Assembly: GCA_023428245.1 (NCBI GenBank)
Contig: JAEYYX010000017.1
Location: 1-48,006 of the forward strand
Source: Pseudomonadota bacterium
GTDB lineage: Bacteria > Myxococcota_A > Polyangia > Polyangiales > Polyangiaceae
Reading direction: 5' to 3'
Length of the DNA: 48,006 nucleotides
Shown: positions 16,477 through 25,433 of the stretch, one piece after another
How positions within the stretch are numbered: the stretch's first letter is position 1
Layout: each line of letters starts with the position of its first letter
The notes under the pieces: generated by a model
Databases searched by the model: none
What the model saw: only the letters and a program-made list of their open reading frames with translations
What the model was told of the DNA's origin: nothing
Made by a program: the position numbers and the translations under genes

Positions 16477-19400
16477 TCTGAAAACTCCCAGTCGTCCCCG
16501 AAGCTCCTGTTTTTCGGTGTCGGCACCAGCTCTCCATTCGGACCGTCTTTGCGCACGATGAGAGTGCGCCGGCTCGCGATCTCGTCGTTCTTGCGCGCGA
16601 TGATGGTGATGGCGTTGACGCCAGCATGGAGCGGCACATCGGTCCGAAGTGCCATGCGTGATTTGTCCTGAGCGGAGTTCGGGCGGTAATAGACCTTTCG
16701 ATTCCCTACGAAGACGACCAGGTCGAGAATTGTCCCGCCCGGGTCGACGGCTTCGGCGGAGATTTCGATGGTGTCGCCGCGCGTCGCCAGAGCCGTGGCC
16801 TTCGCCGTCAGGAGCGGCGGCGTATGGGTATCGAGAGGCTCGTAGCTGACCTTCTGGGGTGCAGCGTCCTTCGTCTCCACGAGCCCGCTTGCGTCGGTGA
16901 ACGCAAACGCGTCCGGCGCGAGCTGAATTTGAAGCGTCTCACCCGCCGTCCCAACGACCGGAACAACGGTTCCCGGGAGCAGCTTTCCAATCGCGCGGCC
17001 CCCCGCTGTCGGCTCTTCCCGCAGGATCACTTCCCGCTCCGCACGGCGGACGGAGGAAGTCTGTGCGAGCTTCACCGCGTCCTTCTTCGAGACCACCGGC
17101 AGCACGACCTTCTCACCCGCCCCGACGCCTAGGTCCGTATCGACGACGCCGAGCTCCACCCGCACCTCGGGCTCACTCAGAGCCGGAAGCACGTCGAAGG
17201 TGAAGGCGAGCTCTCGCTCTTGCTGAGGCAAGATGTTCGAAATATCGAAGCGCCCCGCGCCGAGCAGGAGCCCGTCACCGGTCAGATTCCGCAGGTTTGC
17301 CTGGGTGTCGTAGGAGGGCCCGAGGCCCACGTTCTTGACCTTCAGGTACATCGTCGCGCCTTCGCCGCGCTCGAGCTGACCGTTCTTGTTCGCCTCGCGG
17401 TTGTCGACCACGTGATAGCTATAGGAGAACTCGGGCTTCGGCAGAGCGATAATGGTCGGCCTGAGCTCCCGCGGCGGGATGGTGGGGAGACCATCCGCGC
17501 CGAATTCGATGCGCACGCCATCTTGGCGCGTCTCGGCGTCCCGCGGGATCCTGCACACGCGCCGTTGGGAAGGGCCGATTGGCTTCGATGAGCCGCGCTT
17601 GTATCCGTCGATGGTGCAGAAACCGAACGGCACGGTCCGTGTGAGCGTCACGCCCGGGTCGATTTTGCCGAAAACGAGCTCTCGCTCGTCGTAGTAGCCA
17701 GTGTCGCTCTTGGTAACGCCGTAGAACTGGTAGACGGGCGCTGTGCCTCGGTTGGTCACGGTGACGCTGAGCGTCAGCGGCTCGCCGGCGGTCACCGTGT
17801 CGTCCTTTCGATCCGTGGTGATCTTGAGCTCGAGCTCCTCGAGCTTGGCGGTGGGCCCGGGCTTCGCCGGCAAAGACCAGTCGATACCGATGGCCTTCAG
17901 GTCGGCGGCGACGCTCTTCTGCTCTCGTTTGCCGAGCTCACCGACAAGACCTCTGAGTTGTTCGAGCTGTGTCTTACGCGAGCCGGGACTCACGTAGGCA
18001 GCGATCTCGCGGGCGATGCGGATCGGGCCATCGATCCGGAATTCGTCGTCGAGCTGGGAGCCTCGATCTCGAATCTCGGCTCGAACCGACTCGGGCAAGT
18101 TGTAGCGGATGACGTACTCAGGCGGCTCCTGCATATGGCGACGCGAGCTCCCCAGCGTGCGATTCAGATCGCGCTCCCGCATGTGATCGTCATCGCGGAA
18201 TAGGTTCATCTCCAGCGTGTCCGCGGTCATGACCTCGAGCTTGATGTCGGGGGTCACACCCGTTCCCTGGATCGAGATATCGCCGGGCGTCAGGTATTGG
18301 TCGACGGTGAGCTTGAGCGCCGCACCCTCTGGAGTCACGTCCGGAAAGACCTGCTGCACAGAGCCTTTGCCAAAGGTCGTTTCGCCGATCACGATGGCTC
18401 GGTTCTGGTTCTTGAGCGCTCCCGCGACGATTTCGCTCGCGCTCGCGCTCGCGCCATTCACCAGGACGATCACCGGATAGTTCGGTTGCGTTCCGGGACG
18501 CGTCGCCTGACGCTCGCTGCGACCTGTTGCATACCCCTCCGTCGCGTAGATGACCCCCTGTTCGAGGAACAAATCGGCTACCTTTGCCGCTTGGTCGAGG
18601 AGACCGCCGGGATCATCGCGAAGATCGAGCACAAGCGCGTTCGAGGCGCCTTCTTTCTTCAGCTCCGCGAGCGCTACCGCAAGGTCTTCGGCAGTGCGCT
18701 CCTGGAACTGCTTGAGTCGCACGTATCCGATGCCACCCTCGAGCTTCTGTTTTTCAACGGAGGCGACCTGGATGACCTCACGCACGAGCTCGAAAGGCCG
18801 CGCGCCCGACCAGCCGCCCGCTCCTTCGCGCGTGATCCAGACAGTGACAGGCGTTCCCGGATCGCCCCTCAGCCGATCGACAGCGTCTTCGAGCGGCATG
18901 TTCAGCGTCGACTCGTTGTTGATGCGAACGATACGATCGAGGCGCTTGAGCCCGGCGCGCCCCGCCGGAGTGCCGGGCATCGGGCGCATCACGGTGAGCA
19001 TCTGGTCGCGCAAGCTGATCACGATGCCGAGGCCGCCGAAACGACCGGAAGTCGAGACCTTCATCTCGCGGAAGTCTTCGGGCGACAGGAAGACGCTGTG
19101 AGGATCGAGAGTGCGCAGGATACCGTTAGCGGCAGCGTATTCGACCTGCGCCAGATCCACCTGACTCTTTTTCAGGCTCGGCTGGATGAACGCAAACACC
19201 TCCCGGAGTCGAGCAGCAACGTCCCAGGGTCCTTGGACGTTGTCGACGCGGAACTCCGCGGTCTGATCCAAGATCTGAACCTTGACCGTCGGGGACTTCT
19301 CGCTGTGAGTAACGATGACCGGCGCAACCTCCATCTGGATGCGGTCGAGCGCGCTCACGAACATCTGTCTCGGATCGATGCGCTGAGGCTCGACGTAGGT

Positions 19401-19604
19401 CTTGCGAACTGCGTCGAGGACTGAGTTCACTGCGCGCAGCTCGGTCAGATCGTAAGGAGGCTTCGACGAACCTCCTACCACCGCGTGGGCTGCTCGAAGG
19501 CCCTTCCACAGGCCGCCCTCGCCGTATTCGAGCGCGAAATGGGAGCCAAGGCCGAAGACGAAGAGCAGCGTAAAGACGCGTGCGCCACGCGACAGAATTT
19601 CCAT
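16473..19604 (-). CDS. S41 C-terminal processing protease with PDZ and long C-terminal extension
   Basis: A 1043-residue exported serine protease. A hydrophobic segment at about 9-25 is a signal peptide or membrane anchor. The PDZ domain lies around 185-265 (GRFGGLGIVI, GRAGLKRLDRIVRI), followed by the S41 catalytic domain (GIGYVRLKQF, LVLDLRDDPGGLL). By alignment with E. coli Tsp, Ser 388 and Lys 413 form the catalytic dyad, 25 residues apart as expected. The 580 residues beyond the protease are unusual: two beta-rich CARDB-like stretches near 630 and 760, an SH3-like piece near 880 (REEPTAGGRAIGKLLPG), and an Ig-like end near 960. These may bind envelope material or partners. It probably trims periplasmic or surface proteins. 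It lies 40 bases after the deacetylase and overlaps pdxJ. Confidence 0.9.
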   Translation of the reverse strand: MEILSRGARVFTLLFVFGLGSHFALEYGEGGLWKGLRAAHAVVGGSSKPPYDLTELRAVNSVLDAVRKTYVEPQRIDPRQMFVSALDRIQMEVAPVIVTHSEKSPTVKVQILDQTAEFRVDNVQGPWDVAARLREVFAFIQPSLKKSQVDLAQVEYAAANGILRTLDPHSVFLSPEDFREMKVSTSGRFGGLGIVISLRDQMLTVMRPMPGTPAGRAGLKRLDRIVRINNESTLNMPLEDAVDRLRGDPGTPVTVWITREGAGGWSGARPFELVREVIQVASVEKQKLEGGIGYVRLKQFQERTAEDLAVALAELKKEGASNALVLDLRDDPGGLLDQAAKVADLFLEQGVIYATEGYATGRSERQATRPGTQPNYPVIVLVNGASASASEIVAGALKNQNRAIVIGETTFGKGSVQQVFPDVTPEGAALKLTVDQYLTPGDISIQGTGVTPDIKLEVMTADTLEMNLFRDDDHMRERDLNRTLGSSRRHMQEPPEYVIRYNLPESVRAEIRDRGSQLDDEFRIDGPIRIAREIAAYVSPGSRKTQLEQLRGLVGELGKREQKSVAADLKAIGIDWSLPAKPGPTAKLEELELKITTDRKDDTVTAGEPLTLSVTVTNRGTAPVYQFYGVTKSDTGYYDERELVFGKIDPGVTLTRTVPFGFCTIDGYKRGSSKPIGPSQRRVCRIPRDAETRQDGVRIEFGADGLPTIPPRELRPTIIALPKPEFSYSYHVVDNREANKNGQLERGEGATMYLKVKNVGLGPSYDTQANLRNLTGDGLLLGAGRFDISNILPQQERELAFTFDVLPALSEPEVRVELGVVDTDLGVGAGEKVVLPVVSKKDAVKLAQTSSVRRAEREVILREEPTAGGRAIGKLLPGTVVPVVGTAGETLQIQLAPDAFAFTDASGLVETKDAAPQKVSYEPLDTHTPPLLTAKATALATRGDTIEISAEAVDPGGTILDLVVFVGNRKVYYRPNSAQDKSRMALRTDVPLHAGVNAITIIARKNDEIASRRTLIVRKDGPNGELVPTPKNRSFGDDWEFSE

Positions 19605-19644
19605 TGCCGGCCAATATAGCGAATGCGCGTCGGGCCGACAGGTC

Positions 19645-20598
19645 CTACCCGGACGGCTCGCTTTCCTCCGCCACCTCTCCCATCGTGAGGCTGAAAAGAC
19701 GCCCGGCGGAGGCCTGCTCGGCGAACAGGTCGAGCACCGCGCGAAGCCTGTCGAAGCCGTTTTCCCGCCTTCCCAGGTTATGGGGGTGGAACCAGAGGTG
19801 GTAAGTGGCAGAGGTCTCCGCCGCCTGCTTCATTTCCTTCTCGACGCGCGCGAGATGCGCCCGCCCGAGAAAACTCCCGTCTTCGAGCCGGAGAAACCGG
19901 TCGCCGGGAACGTTTCTGAGTCCGGAGCTGACCTCGACCCCGTGGGTCCGCACCGGACCCAGGTACGCGTCGAGCAGCCGACCGCCCCGGCCCAGAGAGC
20001 GCGATAGCGCCCCCCGCGGCTCGGCCCCGCTCACGAAGCGGTCTCCGCGATAACAAGTGAACCCCGCGCGCCTCGCGATCTGGAGGTAGGGGCTCGAGTA
20101 GTAGTTCCCTGGGAAGACGAGACTTCTCAGCTGAGAGGAACTCCGCCCGGCAATCTCTTGGCATGCGGCGAGCTCGGCCGAAAAGGTCGCGCACCTCTCA
20201 CTCGTCGCTCGATCACAGACCAGATGCGTCAGGGTATGGGCGCCGACCTCTTGTTCGGGATGACTACGAAGCTCTCGCACGAAGTCGTCGTAGAAATAAA
20301 GCTCGGGAAGGCGAGTCACTTGCTCGCTCAGTCCGCTCCGGCCCCCTCGCTCGAGAGCCCGGACGCTCGGCACCCCATCGAAGGAGAAGAGCTCATCGGC
20401 CCCCTCGAGCTCGAGCGCCATGACCGTCGCCCAGGTCGCTCGAACCTTTCGCGCGACGAGGAGCGAGAGCAACTCGGGCAAAATATCGCGATCCGCCTGG
20501 ATGCGCCTTTGAAGCGCGCGGTCGAGCCGAGCGTCTCGGTACCCCCAGCCGAGCTCGAGGTCGATGGAGAGCACGAATCGGCCCGGCCGAGCGCTCAT
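19645..20598 (-). CDS. Polysaccharide deacetylase (NodB/CE4-like)
   Basis: A 317-residue NodB-fold protein expected to remove acetyl groups from N-acetyl sugars in a glycan. The metal and base motifs are SIDLELGWG (Asp 13, Glu 15) and EVGAHTLTH (His 121 and His 125), with VFPGN at 162-166 for the third motif and FHPHN late in the protein. The first motif carries one Asp where classic members have two, a known variant in lipopolysaccharide and capsule loci. No signal peptide is visible, so it may act on cytoplasmic lipid-linked sugars. It starts nine bases after mlaD ends, so it belongs to the same transcript. The substrate is unknown. Confidence 0.85.
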   Translation of the reverse strand: MSARPGRFVLSIDLELGWGYRDARLDRALQRRIQADRDILPELLSLLVARKVRATWATVMALELEGADELFSFDGVPSVRALERGGRSGLSEQVTRLPELYFYDDFVRELRSHPEQEVGAHTLTHLVCDRATSERCATFSAELAACQEIAGRSSSQLRSLVFPGNYYSSPYLQIARRAGFTCYRGDRFVSGAEPRGALSRSLGRGGRLLDAYLGPVRTHGVEVSSGLRNVPGDRFLRLEDGSFLGRAHLARVEKEMKQAAETSATYHLWFHPHNLGRRENGFDRLRAVLDLFAEQASAGRLFSLTMGEVAEESEPSG

Positions 20599-20607
20599 GA
20601 CTCGTTC

Positions 20608-21723
20608 TCAGTTCGCCGGCGCGCTGTCCGCCGAGTCTCCGACGCGCCCGGCGCGTTCGTCCTGGTTGATCGAGTAGCGGACGAGCGCTCGCAGTGAGCG
20701 GTTACGCCCGACGTTGCCGAGCAGGAGCTTCAGATCTTCGTAGACCGAAGGATCGGTGAGCAGGGCGCCCACCGTGCCCTTTCCGCTCTTTACGTCGCGA
20801 GCGATGTCTCTGAAATCCGCCGTCGCCTGGTTCAGGTTGTCGACGATCTCGCCACTCTTGTCGTCATAGAGCATGCCGTGAGCGAAGCTCTTACCCTCTC
20901 GAATGCCCCGCAGCGCGAGCCCGAGTTCTTCGGCTGCTCCACCGAACTGCGCGACTGCCTTTTCCGACTCGGTTCCGTAGAGAACTTCGTGGACCAGGCC
21001 GGGTCCCGAGCGCACCTGCTCGACGACGAGCCGGGTCGAGCGGAGGAGCTGCTCGAGCTCGGCAGCGGAACGGCGAACCCCCGCGATGGTCTCGGAGAGC
21101 GATTTGGCTTCCGCGGGATCGGCGATCAATTTGCCAATGTAACCTTCCCCTTTGTCGAGGGAGGCGAGCACACCGTTCAGATGGTCGACGGTGCCGCGGA
21201 TGTCATCGTGGAGTTCGTCCTCCGCGAGCATCGCCGTGGTTTTTTCGAGGTTATTCGCGACTTTTTCGACCTGACTCGTGACCTGCTTCAGATCCTGAAC
21301 CATCTCGAGAATGTCGGTGGTCGGTTTCGACGGGACAAGCTCCTCGGAATTGAGAACGGGTTCGGTGAGCGAACCGACCGTAATCGTGATCATCTTGTCG
21401 CCAAGCATGCCTCGCCCCGCCACGGACGCGACCGAGTCTTTGCGAATGCGCACGGTTTGATCGGCGTTGATCAACATGGTCACGACGATCTCATCCTTCT
21501 CAGCGTCAGGCGTGTAAGCGACGTTCGTGACGCGCCCAATGTCGACGCCGCCCATGCGCACTGGGGATCCTCGTGCGAGCCCCTGCACATCCTTGAAGGA
21601 GGTCTTCATCTCCGTGTGCGGGGCGAAAAGGTCGGACTCGCCTCCAAAGATGAAGATCAAGACCGCAAGCATCACGAGCGAACCAAGGACGAATGCTCCG
21701 ACTCGGATATCACGGGCGCTCAT
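20608..21723 (-). CDS. mlaD: MCE-family lipid-transport protein, MlaD-like
   Basis: A 371-residue protein with one N-terminal membrane helix (about 9-28) and an MCE domain (about 38-115: TSFKDVQGLARGSPVRMGGVDIG, GRGMLGDKMITI). A long, mostly helical periplasmic part follows, with repeats such as DLKQVTSQVEKVANNLEKTT. MCE rings carry phospholipids between inner and outer membranes, fed by an MlaF-type ATPase and an MlaE permease. E. coli MlaD is only 183 residues, so the helical extension here may form a longer tunnel, as in PqiB/LetB-type proteins, though with one MCE domain. It follows mlaF after 108 bases. No MlaE, MlaB or MlaC gene is present in this window. Confidence 0.92.
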   Translation of the reverse strand: MSARDIRVGAFVLGSLVMLAVLIFIFGGESDLFAPHTEMKTSFKDVQGLARGSPVRMGGVDIGRVTNVAYTPDAEKDEIVVTMLINADQTVRIRKDSVASVAGRGMLGDKMITITVGSLTEPVLNSEELVPSKPTTDILEMVQDLKQVTSQVEKVANNLEKTTAMLAEDELHDDIRGTVDHLNGVLASLDKGEGYIGKLIADPAEAKSLSETIAGVRRSAAELEQLLRSTRLVVEQVRSGPGLVHEVLYGTESEKAVAQFGGAAEELGLALRGIREGKSFAHGMLYDDKSGEIVDNLNQATADFRDIARDVKSGKGTVGALLTDPSVYEDLKLLLGNVGRNRSLRALVRYSINQDERAGRVGDSADSAPAN

Positions 21724-21831
21724 GAAAAATGGTGCTCCACCTGCCTCAAGGAGTATCAGGAAAACGGTCAGGCGAAAACTGTGACCAGGGACAAGGCTCC
21801 GATTCGCCTACCTTTCCTCGGCCTGACCTTG

Positions 21832-22614
21832 TCACGCCTGAAGCAGCGTCGCCACATCTTCCTGCACGGGAGCCCTTCCTTCGATAAAGTCGCTCACCCG
21901 TGGGTCTTTGGCGTTACGAAATTCGTCAGGGGTCCCCGCCATGATGATTTGGCCAGAGTGAACCATGGCCAGCCGATGGCTGATTTGGAAGGCGCTCCGC
22001 ATGTCGTGGGTCACGACGATGCTGGTGATGTTCAGCTTCTCCTGAAGCCCCATGATCATGTGATTGACGCGGGCCGTATTGATCGGGTCAAGCCCCGTGG
22101 TCGGCTCATCGTAAAGCACGACCTCGGGACGCACAGCGATAGCCCGGGCGAGCCCGACCCTCTTTCTCATGCCGCCAGAGAGATCGGCGGGCCACATCGC
22201 CTCGATACCCGGCAGCCCCACGAGGCCGAGGGCCCAAGCGACTCGCTCGTCCTTCTCGACCTTCGTCATAGTGTGGTGATAGTGCTCTTCGAGCCCGTAG
22301 CGGACATTGTCCCCGACGGAGAGAGAATCGAAGAGTGCGCCGCTCTGAAAGAGCATACAGATGCGCTGCCGCACGCGAGCAAGCTCGCGCTCCCCCATCG
22401 TCGTCACTTCGTCTCCGTCAAAACGGATTGAGCCCTTGTCGATCTTGAGCAGCCCGATCAGCATCTTGAGCATGACGCTCTTGCCGACCCCGGATCCGCC
22501 GAGGATCGTCAGGACTTCGCCTCGCTTCACGCTGAGATCGAGGCCGCGGTAGATCACCTTGTCGCCGAAGCGCTTCTGAACTCCGGAGAATTGGATCAGA
22601 TCCTGGTCGCCCAT
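21832..22614 (-). CDS. mlaF: ABC transporter ATPase, MlaF-like
   Basis: A 260-residue ATPase that powers MCE-type phospholipid transport at the inner membrane. It shows the Walker A motif GGSGVGKS, Q loop FQSGALFDSLSV (typical of MlaF), signature LSGGMRKR, Walker B VVLYDEPTTGLDP, and H loop VTHD. The AlaPhe-rich end IEGRAPVQEDVATLL resembles MlaF/TtgA tails that contact partners. It is followed by mlaD. The upstream gene is not mlaE but an unknown protein 45 bases away. The ATG has no clear SD. Confidence 0.93.
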   Translation of the reverse strand: MGDQDLIQFSGVQKRFGDKVIYRGLDLSVKRGEVLTILGGSGVGKSVMLKMLIGLLKIDKGSIRFDGDEVTTMGERELARVRQRICMLFQSGALFDSLSVGDNVRYGLEEHYHHTMTKVEKDERVAWALGLVGLPGIEAMWPADLSGGMRKRVGLARAIAVRPEVVLYDEPTTGLDPINTARVNHMIMGLQEKLNITSIVVTHDMRSAFQISHRLAMVHSGQIIMAGTPDEFRNAKDPRVSDFIEGRAPVQEDVATLLQA

Positions 22615-22659
22615 GCCGGAGCTAGCCTAACCGAGGAAAGCGCCGGGAGCACGCGCGGC

Positions 22660-23322
22660 TTAGAGCTCGAGGGAAGAGTCGATGAGCTCTACGAAAGAAG
22701 ACGGCTTGAAGCCCTTCTGGGCAGTGATCAACTCGACGACATTCGTCGAGAGCGGCGGTCTCGCCACCGCCTGCACGACAAACTCACCAGTGCCACCGCT
22801 CCGGAGAATGCGCTCGAGATCGGCTTTCGCCTCGGGAGGAGCCATCAGATGGTCTTCATAGGAGCCAAGCATCGCGCTCGGGAGCGACATCTCGAGGTGC
22901 TCGCTCGCCGGTGCCGGTCGGTCGGAGCCGAGGGGCTCGTCGAGATCGAGGACGCGCACCGTGCCCTCGTCGAGAGGAACCGTTTGGCCGAGCTGCTCCA
23001 TCGTCGGTCCGTCGCGATGGCCGTGCTCGGCAGCGGAGCGCTCCCTCCCTGACTCCGGGGGAGGCGTGATGGGAGCTTCGAGATCGCTCGGCGGGCTCAA
23101 ACTCGCCTCGAGGCGCTCGGCGCCGCTCTCGGGGGGAGGCGTGTCAAGAGAATCAGGGACGACCGATTCTCGGGCCGGAGGCGCCGGAGGAGCAGGAGCA
23201 GGCGCGGGCTCGGACGCGACAACCTGGCGTGACGCCGAGGCCGCGGCCAGAACTCGGGGCGTTTGGCGATTTCTCTGAATGCGAGTGAGGAGCTCTTCGA
23301 GACGGGCGATTTGGGCGTTCAT
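22660..23322 (-). CDS. Unknown Pro-rich protein upstream of mlaF
   Basis: A 220-residue protein I do not recognise. It opens with a short amphipathic helix (MNAQIARLEELLTRIQRNR), passes through a Pro/Ala/Glu-rich disordered middle with PPPESG occurring twice, and ends in a more ordered stretch of about 90 residues (SYEDHLMAPPEAKADLERIL to FVELIDSSLEL). No signal peptide, membrane helix or known motif is seen. The frame is open upstream to 23577, but the ATG at 23322 overlaps the previous stop by four bases, which decides the start. The overlap makes it a likely partner of the gene before it. Both lead the mlaFD operon, so a role in envelope lipid transport or its control is possible but unproven. 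Confidence 0.7.
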   Translation of the reverse strand: MNAQIARLEELLTRIQRNRQTPRVLAAASASRQVVASEPAPAPAPPAPPARESVVPDSLDTPPPESGAERLEASLSPPSDLEAPITPPPESGRERSAAEHGHRDGPTMEQLGQTVPLDEGTVRVLDLDEPLGSDRPAPASEHLEMSLPSAMLGSYEDHLMAPPEAKADLERILRSGGTGEFVVQAVARPPLSTNVVELITAQKGFKPSSFVELIDSSLEL

Positions 23323-23873
23323 GCTGCACCTCGCGTCTTTTCGTGGAGGACTTCGACCACGCGGAGCAGAGACGCGCCCGTCCCCGCCAAGCGGTAAACT
23401 TCCTCGGAGGTGCTCGGCGAGACAACGAGGAACGCCGCGTCCGCGCCTTCGCTGAAACCGGGCAGACGAACCTCGCGCCCGAGGGCCCGCTGCAAGACCG
23501 CTTCGAGAAGCACGCCGATGAGCCCCTTCAGCTCTTCGGGAGCACCCGTCACTCTGAGAACCAAAGCCTTGCCCCAACGCTCGATGAGAAGCTCGCCCAT
23601 CCCGAGCAGGGCCAATTGGCCTCCGATATGCTCGGCCCAGCTTTCAATCGGCGCCGAGCTGAGGTCTTGGCCGAGAGCCGCCTGAATGCGGCGCCCGACG
23701 TCGGTCCCGAGAGCGCTCAAGAAATCGCGGGTGGCAGCTTCCCCGGCGCTCTCACAAAGGCGCAGCAAGAGCGCAGCCGGGATATTCAGCCGGAGGGTTC
23801 CCTCTTCATCGCGGAGCTGACCGCGCTCGAGGTCGTAGCGGATCGAGCGGGTCGGATCGAATCTCTGTGTCAT
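23319..23873 (-). CDS. Unknown soluble protein, first gene of mlaFD operon
   Basis: A 184-residue protein, apparently soluble and without a signal peptide. It starts TQRFDPTRSIRYDLERGQLRDEEG and contains an alternating helix/strand region with LLIERWGKALVLRVTGAP and FLVVSPSTSEEVYRLAGTGASLL. The pattern recalls small ligand-binding domains of the V4R/heme-NO-binding type, but this is only an impression and no diagnostic residue supports it. It overlaps the next gene by ATGA and is the first gene of an eight-gene leftward run ending in nnr. It is divergent from a secreted protein gene 149 bases away. Confidence 0.7.
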   Translation of the reverse strand: MTQRFDPTRSIRYDLERGQLRDEEGTLRLNIPAALLLRLCESAGEAATRDFLSALGTDVGRRIQAALGQDLSSAPIESWAEHIGGQLALLGMGELLIERWGKALVLRVTGAPEELKGLIGVLLEAVLQRALGREVRLPGFSEGADAAFLVVSPSTSEEVYRLAGTGASLLRVVEVLHEKTRGAA

Positions 23874-24022
23874 GGGGCAGAGCTGGCTCCTCGAAAGAAA
23901 GAGCGGCGATCGTCAGTATAGGGCGGTACCGCGACGAGCTGTCAAATCTCCTGTAGTTTTCCGGCCGAGTGCCCGCTAGATCCAGACCCTTCCAGCGCGA
24001 GCGACGCCCCTCGCTCCCTCCT

Positions 24023-25387
24023 ATGTATGGCAAGAGCCTACGCGGGAAGGTGCGCCCTCTGAAGGCCCCGCAAGCGCTCGCTCTTTTGCTGTCGCTCGTC
24101 GGCCTCGCCTTCCCGCGCGTCGCGACGAGCCAAGAGACAACGGTCCCTCCCCTGCTCCTCGGCGGTGAGTCGATGGTCCTACCGCGCTCCATTCCCATCG
24201 ATCCCCGGCTTCCCCGCGGGGAACAGCGGGCGGAAGCTGGAGCCCCTTTGCGGGCTCCCTCCTCCGAGCCCGAGTTCATCCTTCACTCGGGCCGCTACCC
24301 GCTCTCGGTCGCCGCCCCTGACCCGAGCCGAGCTCAGCGGGCGCTCGCCCTCCTTCAGGACGCCTTCGAGCGCTTCTGGCTCGCGGAAGGCGCCGCACCC
24401 CGGCGCGCCCCGCTCCACTGGCATCTGTCCGAAGGGACAAACTTCCTGCCTGAGCTCCGCACGCTGCGCCTACCGAACCTCGGCTTCGACAGGGCACAAG
24501 CGATTTGTGAGGGGGGCGCTCTCCATCGGGCTGCGGCCGAGAGTTGTGTGGCCGAAGGGCTCTTGTTCGGCGTCGCTCCGGCCACGGCCCGCTCCATCGC
24601 GCGCGGCTACAGCCAATATCGGCACACCACCAATCCCGGGAGTCTCTCGCACGAGCCCCCCCACGAAGCGCTCAAGAGAGCTCCTTACTTAAGCCTCGTC
24701 ACCCGGGACCCGAGCAGCTTGTCCTCTCGGTCGAGCTCGCTCTTCTTCGCCGCCCTGGCCGAGCGAGCGCGCGCGCCCGCCCGAGATACGAGTTTTGTCG
24801 CGCTTGGCCTGACCGCGACACGCACGTCGCCGGGAGCCCTCCGCTGGGACGCGGAGCCGGACGTCCTCGATGTCTTGCGCCGAAGTCTCGGGAGCGATCG
24901 CGAATCCTACGCACGCTTCTTCGATCGCCTCGCGATCGCTCGCTTCCTGCCCGTGGAAGGGCTCGAAGTCGTCCGGGAGCTCCAAGGCGGACTCGCGGTT
25001 CCAGCTTGGAGCATCGAGCTCTCGTCTCTCCCGCGCAACCTGAGCCTGAAGGACCCGCTCGCACCGACCGGGAGCGTAGCTCTCGAGCTCAAGAGCAGCG
25101 CTCCGATCGAGACGCCGCTCGCGCTGCGCCTCGACTGTGAGTCGCCTGTGACTTACGTTTGGTCCGCGGTGCGCCTAGGTTCACGGGGAGAGCTCCTCAG
25201 CCAGTTCCCGATCCCTTATCGGGAGACCTCCCCCCGCTACGAAGAGCGCTTCGAACCCCAAGGGGCCCATCGCCTGCTCCTCGTCGGAACGAACCTCGGC
25301 GGCATCGATCTCGACCATCCCTACGATCCGGATCACTCTCCCCACGAAGCCCACGGCTGCTCCATCTACCTGACCCGGGCGCCCTAA
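24023..25387 (+). CDS. Unknown secreted protein
   Basis: A 454-residue protein of unknown function. An N-terminal signal peptide is likely: basic MYGKSLRGKVRPLK, then ALALLLSLVGLAFP and a cleavage region near VATSQE. The mature part has a block with conserved-looking Cys (AQAICEGGALHRAAAESCVAEG), and the C-terminal 120 residues look beta-rich (LALRLDCESPVTYVWSAVRLG, HRLLLVGTNLGGIDLDHPYDPD). No enzyme motif was recognised; it may be a structural or binding protein of the periplasm or outer surface. The frame is open to a GTG at 23969, but the ATG at 24023 gives a better signal peptide. Neither has a good SD. It converges on the hlyD-like gene after 46 bases. Confidence 0.7.
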   Translation: MYGKSLRGKVRPLKAPQALALLLSLVGLAFPRVATSQETTVPPLLLGGESMVLPRSIPIDPRLPRGEQRAEAGAPLRAPSSEPEFILHSGRYPLSVAAPDPSRAQRALALLQDAFERFWLAEGAAPRRAPLHWHLSEGTNFLPELRTLRLPNLGFDRAQAICEGGALHRAAAESCVAEGLLFGVAPATARSIARGYSQYRHTTNPGSLSHEPPHEALKRAPYLSLVTRDPSSLSSRSSSLFFAALAERARAPARDTSFVALGLTATRTSPGALRWDAEPDVLDVLRRSLGSDRESYARFFDRLAIARFLPVEGLEVVRELQGGLAVPAWSIELSSLPRNLSLKDPLAPTGSVALELKSSAPIETPLALRLDCESPVTYVWSAVRLGSRGELLSQFPIPYRETSPRYEERFEPQGAHRLLLVGTNLGGIDLDHPYDPDHSPHEAHGCSIYLTRAP

Positions 25388-25433
25388 GCCGCCGCGCCGC
25401 TCGCCCGGGGAACTGCCTCAGAAATTCCGCAAC

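Noticed and set aside
20878..22431. 517-residue plus-strand frame across mlaD and mlaF
   Set aside because: It crosses two well-supported genes and the gap between them on the other strand; no recognisable domain.
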